63,344 nucleotides of DNA from an uncultured Treponema sp. GTDB taxonomy: Bacteria; Spirochaetota; Spirochaetia; Treponematales; Treponemataceae. The stretch lies in contig CAMCRZ010000014.1 of assembly GCA_945877425.1 (NCBI GenBank), positions 1-63,344 of the forward strand, written 5' to 3'. Each line of letters opens with the position of its first letter. Position 1 is the first letter of the stretch. Shown piece by piece: positions 24,621-33,965 of this stretch. The notes below the pieces were generated by a model that saw only the letters and a list, made by a program, of their open reading frames with translations, was not told where the DNA came from and did not search any database. The position numbers and the translations under genes were made by a program.

Positions 24621-24648
24621 AGCTGGTCTTTTGGCCGGCTTTTTTTTT
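24621..24648 (+). terminator. Intrinsic terminator of rpmE
   Basis: AGCTGGTC-TTTT-GGCCGGCT stem (two G-T pairs) followed by eight T. Confidence 0.85.
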
Positions 24649-24729
24649 GCACAAATTTTTTGAAAAATCACTCATATTTAATTTTGTTATAACTTTTGTT
24701 AACATCTTTTACTTTTTACTTGAAAAAAC

Positions 24730-24735
24730 TAGAAT
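24730..24735 (+). promoter_or_regulatory. -10 element of the DUF3943 gene promoter
   Basis: TAGAAT (24730-24735) has TTTTAC 17 bases upstream. This gives a leader of about 43 nt with a GAGGAAA ribosome binding site. Confidence 0.4.
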
Positions 24736-24783
24736 TATGTTGAGAGTTTTGTAAAACCGTGTGTTTTATTTTTGAGGAAATTT

Positions 24784-26271
24784 ATGTTAAAAAAGGTTGT
24801 TTGTTTTTCGGCTGCACTTTTTCTGTGCGGCTTTGTTTTCAGCGAAAATACAATAAGCGAATCTGCAGCAGATGAATCAGTTATAGATAATCAGGAGAAA
24901 ATTGTTTTTAATGAACAGGTGCTGGAAACTAAAGATAAGAAGCATTTTCTTATGGCTTTTTCCGGAACTTTGGCAAGTAATCTTGTTATAGGAAGCTATA
25001 ACCGTTTTGTAACTAAGTCAAGCTGGGCTCAGGTAACTTTTGACGATATATGCAGACCTTGGGAAAGGGAAGTAAAATTTGACCGTGACTGGTATTGGAC
25101 AAACTTTGTACTCCATCCTTATCAGGGAGGTCTTTATCATCTTTCGGCAAGGAATTCCAACTTAAACTTTTATGAAGGGCTTTTCTTTACAACTTTAGGT
25201 TCTGCAATGTGGGAATACTGTTTTGAATTAAATGCACCTTCTACAAATGACCTTGTATACACAAGCATAGGCGGTTCAGTTGTAGGCGAAATGCTTTACA
25301 GGCTTTCCATTGAATCTGATTCCATTGCTCCTCTTGCAGGCTTTGTAATTAATCCTTTGAAGCACCTTACTAAAACAATTATTGGATTTAAACCTCAGGC
25401 AACTAGAGGCAACATAAAGGAACTTTCAATAAGAACAGGATTCAGTGCAGCCAAAGCTTATGCTTCACTTTCTTCTGATTTTGAAACTTACCGGGGTGAA
25501 ACTTTTAAAGACAGCGGTGAAACTTTTCCTGCATCAATTTGTGCAGATTTTTCTGTAGTTTACGGCAATCCTTACGGCCATTATTCCAACAAGCCTTACA
25601 GTCAGTTTGAACTTTCCATAGGCGGTGCTTTTGGAAAAGGAAGCGGCAGTGCATTGCAAAAGTGGCAGGAAAAAATTATGTGGGACGTTTTCATAACAAG
25701 CAACGGAATGCTTTTTTCAAGACCAATAGAAGGAGAAAATACTGAAACATCAATCGGTATGGTTCTTGACTACGACTTCCGCTGGCACACTTTCATGATG
25801 CTCTCAACCCTTAGTCCCGGATTCTGCATCAAACAGAAAATCAACTTTGAAAAGTCAGATTTCCAGTGGCAGTTCCATGGTGACGTCTGTCTTCTTGCAA
25901 CAACTGAACTTTACTATTACAACCGCAATCTTGTAGACACAGATGCTTACCTTTCAAGCGAATACAGTTACTGCTTTGGACCGGAAATTGTTTTGTACAC
26001 ACAATGGAATGCAAAAAGCGGACACAAACTTTTCTGTAATTTAAAAGCCCTTGCACTGTACGACTTTAAAAACCAGAAGCAGGCTTTTGGTTCTACAGGT
26101 TGGGAATATCTTTGTTTTCTGACAGGCGGATACGAATTTGCGCTTAACGAAAATATCAGTCTTGGAGTAGAAGACGAACTTTACTTGAAAGAAAGCGTTT
26201 ATGCTTCTCTCCCGGATGTATTTTCCGTTATGAACACAGGCAAGTTTTTCGTAAGGTTCAGTTTTTTGTAA
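24784..26271 (+). CDS. DUF3943-domain outer-membrane protein
   Basis: A 495-residue exported protein. The N-terminal signal peptide is MLKKVVCFSAALFLCGFVFS, with cleavage near residue 20. The DUF3943 block is clear: WYWTNFVLHPYQGGLYHLSARN followed by NFYEGLFFTTLGSAMWEYCFE (about residues 95-150). The C-terminal half alternates polar and aromatic residues and ends in FFVRFSFL, which fits an outer-membrane beta strand. DUF3943 proteins are common in Treponema and other Gram-negatives; the function is unknown. An upstream in-frame TTG is part of the ribosome binding site, so the ATG at 24784 is used. The 3' end overlaps the convergent methyltransferase gene by 14 bases. Confidence 0.85.
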   Translation: MLKKVVCFSAALFLCGFVFSENTISESAADESVIDNQEKIVFNEQVLETKDKKHFLMAFSGTLASNLVIGSYNRFVTKSSWAQVTFDDICRPWEREVKFDRDWYWTNFVLHPYQGGLYHLSARNSNLNFYEGLFFTTLGSAMWEYCFELNAPSTNDLVYTSIGGSVVGEMLYRLSIESDSIAPLAGFVINPLKHLTKTIIGFKPQATRGNIKELSIRTGFSAAKAYASLSSDFETYRGETFKDSGETFPASICADFSVVYGNPYGHYSNKPYSQFELSIGGAFGKGSGSALQKWQEKIMWDVFITSNGMLFSRPIEGENTETSIGMVLDYDFRWHTFMMLSTLSPGFCIKQKINFEKSDFQWQFHGDVCLLATTELYYYNRNLVDTDAYLSSEYSYCFGPEIVLYTQWNAKSGHKLFCNLKALALYDFKNQKQAFGSTGWEYLCFLTGGYEFALNENISLGVEDELYLKESVYASLPDVFSVMNTGKFFVRFSFL

Positions 26272-27397
26272 TAAGCCATGCCCTGTGAATGCGGGCGTTT
26301 TTGTAATCTTCCGGAATTGTAGAAGCAGTTATGTCTTTCCACGAACACTGGAGTTTTCCCTGAGAGTCTGACGGCAGAAGTTCCGGGTTAAAGGAAAGGC
26401 GCCGGCTGTTAGTTGAAAAATAAAGTTTTCCTTTTGGATTTAAAATGGAAAGGCATTTTCTTACAAGATCCGGCCAGTCTCTGTTTATGTCAAGAGTGTG
26501 TTCTGTCTTTTTGGAATTGCTGAATGTAGGCGGATCAAGAATGATTATGTCGTAGCGGTTTGTTTCTTCAGGATTTTCTTTTTCAGCATTTTTCTGATTT
26601 AAAAAGCCGTTTGCGTCCTGCCGTGTAAAGATGTACTTTTCCTTGTCTGTAAAGCCGTTAAGTTCCATATTTGATTTTGCCCATTCAATGTAAGTGTTGC
26701 TCATGTCTACGCTTTCAACACGCTTTGCTCCGCCTTCTGCAGCATAAACGCTGAAACTTCCCGTATAGCAGAAAAGGTTAAGCACGGATTTTCCTTTTGA
26801 AAGTTCCCGCACAGTTTTCCTTAAAGGCCGATGGTCAAAAAAAAGTCCTGTATCAATGTAATCAGTAAGGTTGATTTTAAAAAGCTGCCCCTGTTCCTGA
26901 GTTAAGCCTGTAATTTTTACGGAAGACTCAAGCTTTTCGTACTGGTATCTTTTGCCTTCATCACTTTGGTGGCGGCGTGTTTTTGTCAGGATATGGCTTA
27001 TGTCTACTCCAAGAGTCTTGCCTGCAGAAAGTGCCATTTCTTTAAGCCACAGTTCTTCTTCTACTTCATCTTTTTCGTAAGGCCGCTCGTAAAGGTAAAT
27101 CAGAATGTAAGTATGCTGTAACTGCCGTAAAATGTATTCTGATGCAAGAGGAGAATTTTCGCTTATGGCAGAATTCTGTTCCATAAGGAATTTTGCAGCT
27201 TCAATTTTTGAAGTTACGTCTTGTGGAAGAAAAGTGTAAAGGTCTATGGCAAGGGGAATTTCCGGAATGTCCTTGTCGTAAAGCCTGTAGCAGCTTATGC
27301 GGTTTTTCCGTGCCCATTTTTTCAGCATTTTATGATTTTTCTGCAGGCGGTTTGCAAGAAGCTGTGCCTGATAAGTGTTTTTCTCTTGTGTATTCAT
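26258..27397 (-). CDS. RlmK/RlmI-like 23S rRNA methyltransferase
   Basis: A 379-residue SAM-dependent methyltransferase resembling the C-terminal domain of E. coli RlmL (RlmK), which makes m7G2069 in 23S rRNA. An N-terminal domain (1-200) is followed by the Rossmann fold with the SAM motif NLFCYTGSFSVYAA and the catalytic DPPTFSNSKK. The THUMP/RlmL half is absent, so this is a stand-alone RlmK-like enzyme. Other members of the family (RlmI) methylate cytosine 1962; the DPPTFS motif and the N-terminus fit RlmK better. The start codon lies seven bases after a -10 TATAGT with no ribosome binding site. Confidence 0.83.
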   Translation of the reverse strand: MNTQEKNTYQAQLLANRLQKNHKMLKKWARKNRISCYRLYDKDIPEIPLAIDLYTFLPQDVTSKIEAAKFLMEQNSAISENSPLASEYILRQLQHTYILIYLYERPYEKDEVEEELWLKEMALSAGKTLGVDISHILTKTRRHQSDEGKRYQYEKLESSVKITGLTQEQGQLFKINLTDYIDTGLFFDHRPLRKTVRELSKGKSVLNLFCYTGSFSVYAAEGGAKRVESVDMSNTYIEWAKSNMELNGFTDKEKYIFTRQDANGFLNQKNAEKENPEETNRYDIIILDPPTFSNSKKTEHTLDINRDWPDLVRKCLSILNPKGKLYFSTNSRRLSFNPELLPSDSQGKLQCSWKDITASTIPEDYKNARIHRAWLITKN

Positions 27398-27404
27398 AAC
27401 ATTA

Positions 27405-27433
27405 ACTATACTTTATTTATAAAAGTTAGTAAA
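27405..27433 (-). promoter_or_regulatory. Promoter of the RlmK-like gene, leaderless geometry
   Basis: On the minus strand, -35 TTTACT (27428-27433), 17-base spacer, -10 TATAGT (27405-27410), seven bases before the ATG at 27397. Confidence 0.45.
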
Positions 27434-27484
27434 ATAGGCTGCTTTATGCTTTTGTTTAATTGACTATTTTTTTTAGGATAAGAT

Positions 27485-29119
27485 ATGAAATTTACAGAAT
27501 TAAATTTGAATGAAATGCTTCAGAAAGGCATAGAAAGTGCCTGTTACGTTGAATGTACGCCTGTTCAGGAGCAGGTAATTAAAACAAGTCAGGAAGGACG
27601 TGACCTTTACGTTCAGAGTCAGACAGGAACAGGAAAAACTGCTGCTTACCTTATTTCCATTATCAACGAAATGATGGTGCGCCAGGATTTAAAGGGAAGA
27701 AAAGCTTTGGTTATGGTTCCTACAAGAGAGCTTGCAGTACAGGTTCAGCAGGAAGCAGAAAAACTAAGTGCCCAAACTGGATTGAAATGTGCATCTTTTT
27801 ACGGTGGCGTAGGTTACGACAGACAGGTTGCCGCTTTAAAAAAAGGCGTGGACATTATAATAGGAACTCCCGGCCGAGTAATTGACCTTCACGAAGGAAA
27901 TCAGATGGATTTAAGCCAGATTGGTTTTCTTGTAATTGATGAAGCTGACAGAATGTTTGACATGGGATTTTACCCTGAATTAAGCCGGCTTATAAAAGTT
28001 CTTCCGCAAAGCGAAAGGCGCCAGACAATGCTTTTCAGTGCAACGCTTAACATCAATGTAAAGAATCTTGCATGGGAATATACGCGTAATCCTGCCGAAA
28101 TTACTATTGCTGCAGAAAACATTACCGTAGAAGAAATATCACAGCTTCTTTACCACGTTTCCAGCGATGAAAAAATGACTCTTCTTGTGGGAATAATCAA
28201 AAGGGAACAGCCTGAAAGCCTTATTATCTTTACCAATACTAAAAAAAGTTGCGAAATTGTTTCAAAAAGGCTTAACCTTAACGGAATTGAAAGCGAATAC
28301 ATAATCGGTGATTTGCCTCAGAAAAAGCGACTTGCCATTATGGAAAAATTTAAGTCTGGAAAAGTAAAGTGCCTTGTTGCAACAGACGTAGCTGCCAGAG
28401 GAATTGACGTAAACGATCTTGCCATGGTCATAAACTACGATCTTCCTAATGAAGCAGAAAATTACGTTCACAGAATAGGACGAACTGCACGTGCCGGTAA
28501 ATCAGGCAAAGCATACACTTTCTGCAGCGAACAGGACGTTTACAGTCTGCCGGCTATCGAACGCTACATAGAAAAAAGCATTCCTTCAGAAGTTGCACAG
28601 AAAGATTTGATGGCAGAAGACAAAAGCGCAGACACTTACATTAAGCTTGATTCTTACCGTGAAGATTACAACGACAAAAGCGAATTCGGCCGTAAAAGAC
28701 AGAAGGAATACGAAGCATTTAATTCTTCAGGAAAAAAATCTTCTGGAAAAAGACAGGGCAAGGGAAGAGGGCGCTACTCTGAACGGAACCTGCAGAAGAA
28801 AACTGAATACAAGCGTGACAGACGTGTCTTCAGTGCGGAAGAAGAAGCTTCGCTTGCTTCAATGTCTACGGAAGAAAGAATGGCACTTTACCGCAGGAAA
28901 TTTGCAGGTGAACGGAATATTGCTGCCATAAACGAAGGAAAATCAGCCGGAACAGGAAAAGGCAGCAGAAAACGCCCTGATACTTCAAAAAATACAGCTG
29001 CACAAAAAGGCAAATTCAAGTCGAAATCAGCAGCAAAAACACCGGCTAAACCTAAAAAAGAAGAAAAGAAAAGCTTTTTTGGAAAGATTAAGTCTTTGTT
29101 TTCAAAAAACAGCCGTTAA
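27485..29119 (+). CDS. DEAD-box RNA helicase
   Basis: A 544-residue DEAD-box protein (CsdA/RhlE type). The Q motif is CTPVQEQVI, motif I SQTGTGKT, motif II VIDEADRMFDMGF, motif III SAT, and motif VI HRIGRTARAG. After residue 390 comes a long basic, disordered tail rich in Lys, Ser, Gly and Arg (for example GKRQGKGRGRYSERN) that ends in KKSFFGKIKSLFSKN. Such tails bind RNA non-specifically. These helicases help ribosome assembly and mRNA turnover, often in the cold. The ATG follows AGGATAAG. It is a single-gene unit between the RlmK-like gene and the ABC-F gene. Confidence 0.93.
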   Translation: MKFTELNLNEMLQKGIESACYVECTPVQEQVIKTSQEGRDLYVQSQTGTGKTAAYLISIINEMMVRQDLKGRKALVMVPTRELAVQVQQEAEKLSAQTGLKCASFYGGVGYDRQVAALKKGVDIIIGTPGRVIDLHEGNQMDLSQIGFLVIDEADRMFDMGFYPELSRLIKVLPQSERRQTMLFSATLNINVKNLAWEYTRNPAEITIAAENITVEEISQLLYHVSSDEKMTLLVGIIKREQPESLIIFTNTKKSCEIVSKRLNLNGIESEYIIGDLPQKKRLAIMEKFKSGKVKCLVATDVAARGIDVNDLAMVINYDLPNEAENYVHRIGRTARAGKSGKAYTFCSEQDVYSLPAIERYIEKSIPSEVAQKDLMAEDKSADTYIKLDSYREDYNDKSEFGRKRQKEYEAFNSSGKKSSGKRQGKGRGRYSERNLQKKTEYKRDRRVFSAEEEASLASMSTEERMALYRRKFAGERNIAAINEGKSAGTGKGSRKRPDTSKNTAAQKGKFKSKSAAKTPAKPKKEEKKSFFGKIKSLFSKNSR

Positions 29120-29186
29120 AATGCAGGCTTAACGTTTAAAAGCAAAAACTAAAGGTTGCGTTGCAAATCTTATTTTATAATACTGC

Positions 29187-29212
29187 GTTTTGATTTTTTT
29201 GCAGAAACGCTT
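29187..29212 (+). promoter_or_regulatory. Leader hairpin before the ABC-F gene
   Basis: GCGTTT and AAACGC arms enclose TGATTTTTTTGCAG between a TATAAT (29176-29181) and the start codon. The mRNA would begin near 29188, so the hairpin would form at the very 5' end. Just upstream (29156-29165) the 10-base core TTGCGTTGCA of the dispersed terminator-like repeat occurs. Confidence 0.4.
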
Positions 29213-29232
29213 TAACTTTTATGGGGGAAACT

Positions 29233-30876
29233 TTGATTACAGTTAGTGATGTAAGTCTTAAGTTTAGTGAAAAGCCTTTGTTTAAGGACGTAAACCTTAA
29301 ATTTATGAAAGGCAACTGTTACGGAATCATCGGTGCAAACGGAGCAGGAAAATCTACATTTTTAAAAGTTCTTTCAGGTGAACTTGAACACGATTCAGGT
29401 GAAATCAGCATGACTCCTGGAGAACGTATGGCAATTCTCAGCCAGGACCATTTTAAGTACGACGAATATTCTGTAAAAGAAACAGTTATGATGGGATTTC
29501 CGAAACTTTACGAAATAAGCAGGGAAAAAGATGCCATTTACTGTAAGGAAGACTTTACTGAAGAAGACGGAAATAGGGCTGCAGAACTTGAAGCTGAATT
29601 CGGCGAACTTGGCGGATACGAAAGCGAAAACCAGATAGAGCAGATGCTTAGCGGACTTGGTCTTGAAGAAGAAAATCACGACAAAATGATGAGCGAACTT
29701 GACGAAAGCCAGAAAATCCGTGTATTGCTTGCCCAGGCACTTTTTGGAAATCCGGATTACCTTATTCTTGACGAACCTACAAACGGTCTTGATCTTGAAA
29801 GCATAGGCTGGCTGGAAGATTTTCTGATTAACTTTGAAAACTGCGTAATTGTAGTTTCCCACGACCGTCACTTTTTGAATGCAATATGTACGTACATCTG
29901 CGACATTGATTTTGGAAAGATTACTCAGTTTACCGGCAACTATGATTTCTGGTACCAGATGAGCCAGATTTTGCAGAAGCAGCAGAAAGACCAGCAGAAA
30001 AAGCGTGAAGACAAAATGGCAGACTTAAAGGCATTTATCCAGCGTTTTGCTTCCAACGTTTCAAAAGCAGGTCAGGCATCTTCCCGCAAGAAAGTTCTTG
30101 AAAAGCTTGAACTTGAAGAGCTTCCTGTTACAAGCAGAAAATTTCCTTTCGTAGGATTTACAAGCGACCGTCAGATTGGAAACTTTGTACTTACTGCAGA
30201 AAATATTTCTACAAAAGACGATGAAGGCAACGTTTTGCTCAAGAATTTTGACATTACGATTCATCCTAACGAAAAAGTTGCATTTGTAGGAATGGAGCAT
30301 AATTCAATTACATCACTTTTTGACGTTATTGCTGGAGAAAAGAAGCCTGCAGACGGCGCTGTAATAAACTGGGGTCAGACTACAATCCGCACTTACATGG
30401 GAAGGGACAATTCCAGATACTTTAACAACGACATGAACATTACTGAATGGCTTAAGCAGTATTCTAAAGAACAGGATGATTCTTACGTCCGGGGCTTTTT
30501 GGGAAGAATGCTTTTTTCTGGAGACGATTCACTTAAAAAAGTAAAGGTTCTTTCCGGAGGAGAAAAAGTACGCTGCATGCTCAGCAAAATGATGTTAAGC
30601 GGAGCAAATGTCCTTATCCTTGATGATCCTACAAATCACCTTGATCTGGAAAGCATTGAAAGCTTAAACGAAGGTCTTGTTAAGTTTAACGGCGTAGTTC
30701 TTTTTTCAAGCCACGACCATGAATTCATAAGCACTATTGCCAACAGAATCATTGAAATTACACCAAACGGCATTATTGACCGCATGATGAATTTTGACGA
30801 TTACCTTAAGGACGAACAGGTAAAGGCACTTAGAAAGGAGTATTACAAAGGCATTACTAAAAAGATTCGTTTCTAA
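29233..30876 (+). CDS. ABC-F ATPase with one degenerate nucleotide site
   Basis: A 547-residue ABC-F protein (YbiT-like): two ABC domains joined by a charged helical linker (residues about 235-290, QILQKQQKDQQKKRED). ABC-F proteins act on the ribosome, not in transport. Domain 1 has Walker A GANGAGKST (about 34-42) and LILDEPTNGLD, but its signature is LDESQ instead of LSGGQ. Domain 2 keeps the signature LSGGE and LILDDPTNHLD, but its Walker A reads GMEHNSITS without the catalytic lysine. In the head-to-tail sandwich, Walker A of one domain faces the signature of the other, so one site is canonical and the other is doubly degenerate. The TTG at 29233 is preferred to the ATG at 29221, because ATGGGGG is the ribosome binding site and MITVSDVSLKF is the usual start. 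Confidence 0.9.
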   Translation: MITVSDVSLKFSEKPLFKDVNLKFMKGNCYGIIGANGAGKSTFLKVLSGELEHDSGEISMTPGERMAILSQDHFKYDEYSVKETVMMGFPKLYEISREKDAIYCKEDFTEEDGNRAAELEAEFGELGGYESENQIEQMLSGLGLEEENHDKMMSELDESQKIRVLLAQALFGNPDYLILDEPTNGLDLESIGWLEDFLINFENCVIVVSHDRHFLNAICTYICDIDFGKITQFTGNYDFWYQMSQILQKQQKDQQKKREDKMADLKAFIQRFASNVSKAGQASSRKKVLEKLELEELPVTSRKFPFVGFTSDRQIGNFVLTAENISTKDDEGNVLLKNFDITIHPNEKVAFVGMEHNSITSLFDVIAGEKKPADGAVINWGQTTIRTYMGRDNSRYFNNDMNITEWLKQYSKEQDDSYVRGFLGRMLFSGDDSLKKVKVLSGGEKVRCMLSKMMLSGANVLILDDPTNHLDLESIESLNEGLVKFNGVVLFSSHDHEFISTIANRIIEITPNGIIDRMMNFDDYLKDEQVKALRKEYYKGITKKIRF

Positions 30877-30881
30877 TGCAG

Positions 30882-30990
30882 AAGGGATTTTTCTGATTAA
30901 AAAAGGGGTTTACAAATATAATTTTTCTGAGAAAATCTTGAAAACTTTTTGTAAAGTTGCTTTTTTATAAGGAAAAAATCCCTTTTTTTT
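30882..30990 (+). terminator. Large nested hairpin ending the ABC-F transcript
   Basis: Outer arms AAGGGATTTTT (30882-30892) and AAAAATCCCTT (30974-30984) are followed by a T run. Inside, TTTACAA and TTGTAAA form a second stem. The long loop makes it less certain than a simple terminator. Confidence 0.45.
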
Positions 30991-30991
30991 A

Positions 30992-31020
30992 TTGATTTTT
31001 ACTTAGATTAACGGTATTTA
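30992..31020 (+). promoter_or_regulatory. Promoter of the surface nuclease operon, leaderless geometry
   Basis: -35 TTGATT (30992-30997), 17-base spacer, -10 TATTTA (31015-31020), five bases before the ATG at 31026 (11 before the alternative ATG at 31032). No ribosome binding site is visible. Confidence 0.5.
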
Positions 31021-31025
31021 TAAAA

Positions 31026-33953
31026 ATGGGTATGAAAAGATTATTATATTTTTTAAGAAACATCTTGTTTCTGTTTGCAGTTCTTTTCACTTTCGCAGGA
31101 TGTAATCTTCTTGACGGAAACAGCAAGACAGGAAATTACACTGTAAAGGGAAAAGTTGTAAACCGTTTGGGAGAAGCTGTTTATGGAGTTGACGTTTGTG
31201 TTTCAGGAACATCTTCAAATACTACAACTAATTCTTCCGGAGAATATACTCTTGAAGGAATAGGAAGAGGCACTATTGAAATTTCAGCAAAAAAGTCAGG
31301 CTATACGCTTATTCCTGAATTTAAGAATGAAAATACAAGTGCAAACGGTTTCTATTTAAATGTTGGTTCTAATGCAGAAAATGGAACTGTTTACAATGCA
31401 GATTTTATTGCAGTAGAAGAAGGTTCCCTTACCATAGCGGAAGTTCAGGGCACAGGTGCAGTTTCTCCTCTTGTAGGAAAATACGTTACTGTAACAGGCG
31501 TAGTTACCATGATAAGCAACATGGCACCTCACTGGAATTACGACAATTCAAATCTTGCAGGTGATGATGTTGCCCAGCTTGTAGGAACAGACGGAATTTT
31601 CATTGAAGCACTTCCTGAAGACAAAGATTTTTCTGGCTTAAGGTCTAACGGTATTTTTATTGATACTCATGACTATTCTTATGGCAGCGAATCAAAGTGG
31701 AAAGACGGAATTCCTACAGACCTTCAGGCAGGAGACGTTATTACCGTAAGCGGCATTGTAGAAGAACAGCGCACTCTTGACCGTTACGGCTCTTCTGCAG
31801 GAAGCCTTACACGCACTCAGATAAATGCAGACTTTGTTGCAAACGTAACAGTTAACGGTGTAAATAAAACTTCACCATATCCTGCCGGAGTTCTCATTAC
31901 ATACAGCCAGAGCAAGGCAGATGCATGGAAAAATACAACTTACACTGTAGACGGAAAAACATATAACAAAGAAGCAAGGGTTATGTGCTACGACCTTGAC
32001 ACATCAGCACCAATGCAGACAGCCATAGATATTCTTGAAACAATGGAAAGCATGGTTATCCGCATAGAAGACCCTCTTGTTGTAGGTGCAACTTACTATA
32101 ACCAGACAAGTGTTCTGGCAGACGGCGGAAAAGATGCAGACGGCAATTATTTCCGTACATTTAACGAAAAGTGGATGGGCAACGTCATTCAGCAGAATTC
32201 TGCAACAGGATATCAGGATTTTAACGAAGAAGTTTTGTTTGTTGACTATCAGCCTGTAGACTGGAAAGCTTATGCTTCAAGTATTCCGCAGATTGGCGAC
32301 ACTTTAACTGACAGTAATGGAGAAAAAGTTTTCAGAGGCGTTCTGGATTATACATGCGACGGCATTTATATGGCACATCCTTTAAATAACTTGCAGAAAA
32401 TGTATCTTACATCAAGTGAAGGAAACTTAAACAAAACTCCTTGCTACACAAGAACGGATACAGCTGCCATAACTGATGTTGAAGGAAATACAGTACCTAA
32501 TCAGTTATGGAACTTCAGCAACGACAGCCAGTGGTTCCAGAGTCTTGATACAGGAAGTTTCGGCACAGTTACTAAGACTAACGTTATTAAGTACATGAAA
32601 GAGCAGGGAAATTCCAGCAGTACTAACTATGCAACTATTAAAGCATGGCGTACAGGAACGTCGGCAAGTTCGAGTTTTAATGCAGGTTCAGTGTTTATGC
32701 CTAAGTGGACAGAAAAATCTTCTACTTCGAAAGGCAACAAGGAAGAAGACAGCCTTACTGTAGCAGTTTTTAACCTTGAAAATTACGAAGCACAAGGCGG
32801 TTCTTACAGCAAAGATGCAGACGTTGCTCTTGTAATGAAAAACAATCTCCTTTACCCTGATGTACTTTGCGTTGTGGAAATGGGCGATGATGTTGAAACT
32901 TCCCAGATGTATGAAAATCAGGATAATGCTTACGTTATAAAAGACGGATACGTAACAGCCGTAAGAAATTTCAGCGGAATTATTGACGATATTCGTGCAA
33001 ACGGCGGACCTGCCTACGACTTCAGGTGCATTGACCCTAAAGAAGGTGATTCAGGCGGAAAAGGCGGCGTAAATATCCGTGTAGGCTTCCTTTACAATAC
33101 AGAACGTGTAGTTGCAGTAGACAGCGGTCTTGTAACAAACAATTACGCAAATACTCACAAAAAAGACAGCAGCGGCAATACACTTTACGGTAGCGAAAAT
33201 CTTCTTGACGAAAGCCAGTGGCCTGTTCAGACTTTTGCAGACAACATTCAGGGTTGGACTTTAGCAGATGCAGTTACTGCAGCATACAAAGGCGAAGACG
33301 GAAGGGCACACATTTCTCAAAGCCCTTGTTACGTACACTCAAGTTATTTTAACTACAGCCGCCGCCCTCTTATCTGCGAGTTTAAAATCAAAAGGGAAGA
33401 CGGAACAGTTTCAGACGAAAACTTCTTTGTAATAGCCTGCCACTTAGGTTCCAAGAGAGGAGACTATCCTTTGTACGGAAGTGTTCAGCCTCCGCTTCTC
33501 TTAAGTGAAGTAAAGCGTAACGGTCAGGCTCAGGCAGTTAACGATATGGTAAAATCTATCCTTCATGCTGATGAAAATGCAAGAATTGTTGTAGCAGGCG
33601 ACATGAACGACTTCGGCTATTCAACTCCGGCAAAAGTTCTTACAGGTGAGCAGGGCGGAAATCAAATACTTTACAGCCTTACGGAAGAATTTATGCCTGT
33701 AAACGAACGTTTTTCGTACGCTTTTGAAGGAAATCTTCAGCAGATTGACCACATTTACGTAAGCCCGGCACTTTTTGAAAAAGCTGAAACTGCAAAAAAT
33801 GCAAACGGCTTAGGCTGTGGTGCAGGAGATGAATGGCAGAATGTTTGTTTTATTGCCCACATTGACTCAATGTTTACAAGAAACAATCACTACAACCTTT
33901 CGGATCACGATGCGGACATAATACGCATACCTGGTGCATTTAACTTTGAATAA
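31026..33953 (+). CDS. ExeM-like surface lipoprotein nuclease (endonuclease/exonuclease/phosphatase family)
   Basis: A 975-residue lipoprotein; the signal peptide ends in the lipobox FAGC (Cys 26). Residues about 37-110 are a carboxypeptidase-regulatory-like beta sandwich (VVNRLGEAVYGVDVCVSG). An OB-fold-like domain near 145-275 (LVGKYVTVTGVVTM) follows, as in extracellular nucleases ExeM and Xds. The nuclease domain starts near 575 (AVFNLENYE) and has VVEMGDD, a later His in ACHLGSKRGD, AGDMNDFG, QIDHIYVSP and SDHDADI: the full metal-binding and catalytic set of the DNase I-like family. It should cut extracellular DNA or RNA on the cell surface. It is first of four genes reading to the 5'-nucleotidase, each 12-28 nt apart. 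ATG 31026 or 31032 may be the start. Confidence 0.88.
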   Translation: MGMKRLLYFLRNILFLFAVLFTFAGCNLLDGNSKTGNYTVKGKVVNRLGEAVYGVDVCVSGTSSNTTTNSSGEYTLEGIGRGTIEISAKKSGYTLIPEFKNENTSANGFYLNVGSNAENGTVYNADFIAVEEGSLTIAEVQGTGAVSPLVGKYVTVTGVVTMISNMAPHWNYDNSNLAGDDVAQLVGTDGIFIEALPEDKDFSGLRSNGIFIDTHDYSYGSESKWKDGIPTDLQAGDVITVSGIVEEQRTLDRYGSSAGSLTRTQINADFVANVTVNGVNKTSPYPAGVLITYSQSKADAWKNTTYTVDGKTYNKEARVMCYDLDTSAPMQTAIDILETMESMVIRIEDPLVVGATYYNQTSVLADGGKDADGNYFRTFNEKWMGNVIQQNSATGYQDFNEEVLFVDYQPVDWKAYASSIPQIGDTLTDSNGEKVFRGVLDYTCDGIYMAHPLNNLQKMYLTSSEGNLNKTPCYTRTDTAAITDVEGNTVPNQLWNFSNDSQWFQSLDTGSFGTVTKTNVIKYMKEQGNSSSTNYATIKAWRTGTSASSSFNAGSVFMPKWTEKSSTSKGNKEEDSLTVAVFNLENYEAQGGSYSKDADVALVMKNNLLYPDVLCVVEMGDDVETSQMYENQDNAYVIKDGYVTAVRNFSGIIDDIRANGGPAYDFRCIDPKEGDSGGKGGVNIRVGFLYNTERVVAVDSGLVTNNYANTHKKDSSGNTLYGSENLLDESQWPVQTFADNIQGWTLADAVTAAYKGEDGRAHISQSPCYVHSSYFNYSRRPLICEFKIKREDGTVSDENFFVIACHLGSKRGDYPLYGSVQPPLLLSEVKRNGQAQAVNDMVKSILHADENARIVVAGDMNDFGYSTPAKVLTGEQGGNQILYSLTEEFMPVNERFSYAFEGNLQQIDHIYVSPALFEKAETAKNANGLGCGAGDEWQNVCFIAHIDSMFTRNNHYNLSDHDADIIRIPGAFNFE

Positions 33954-33965
33954 TGGGAGAATGAA

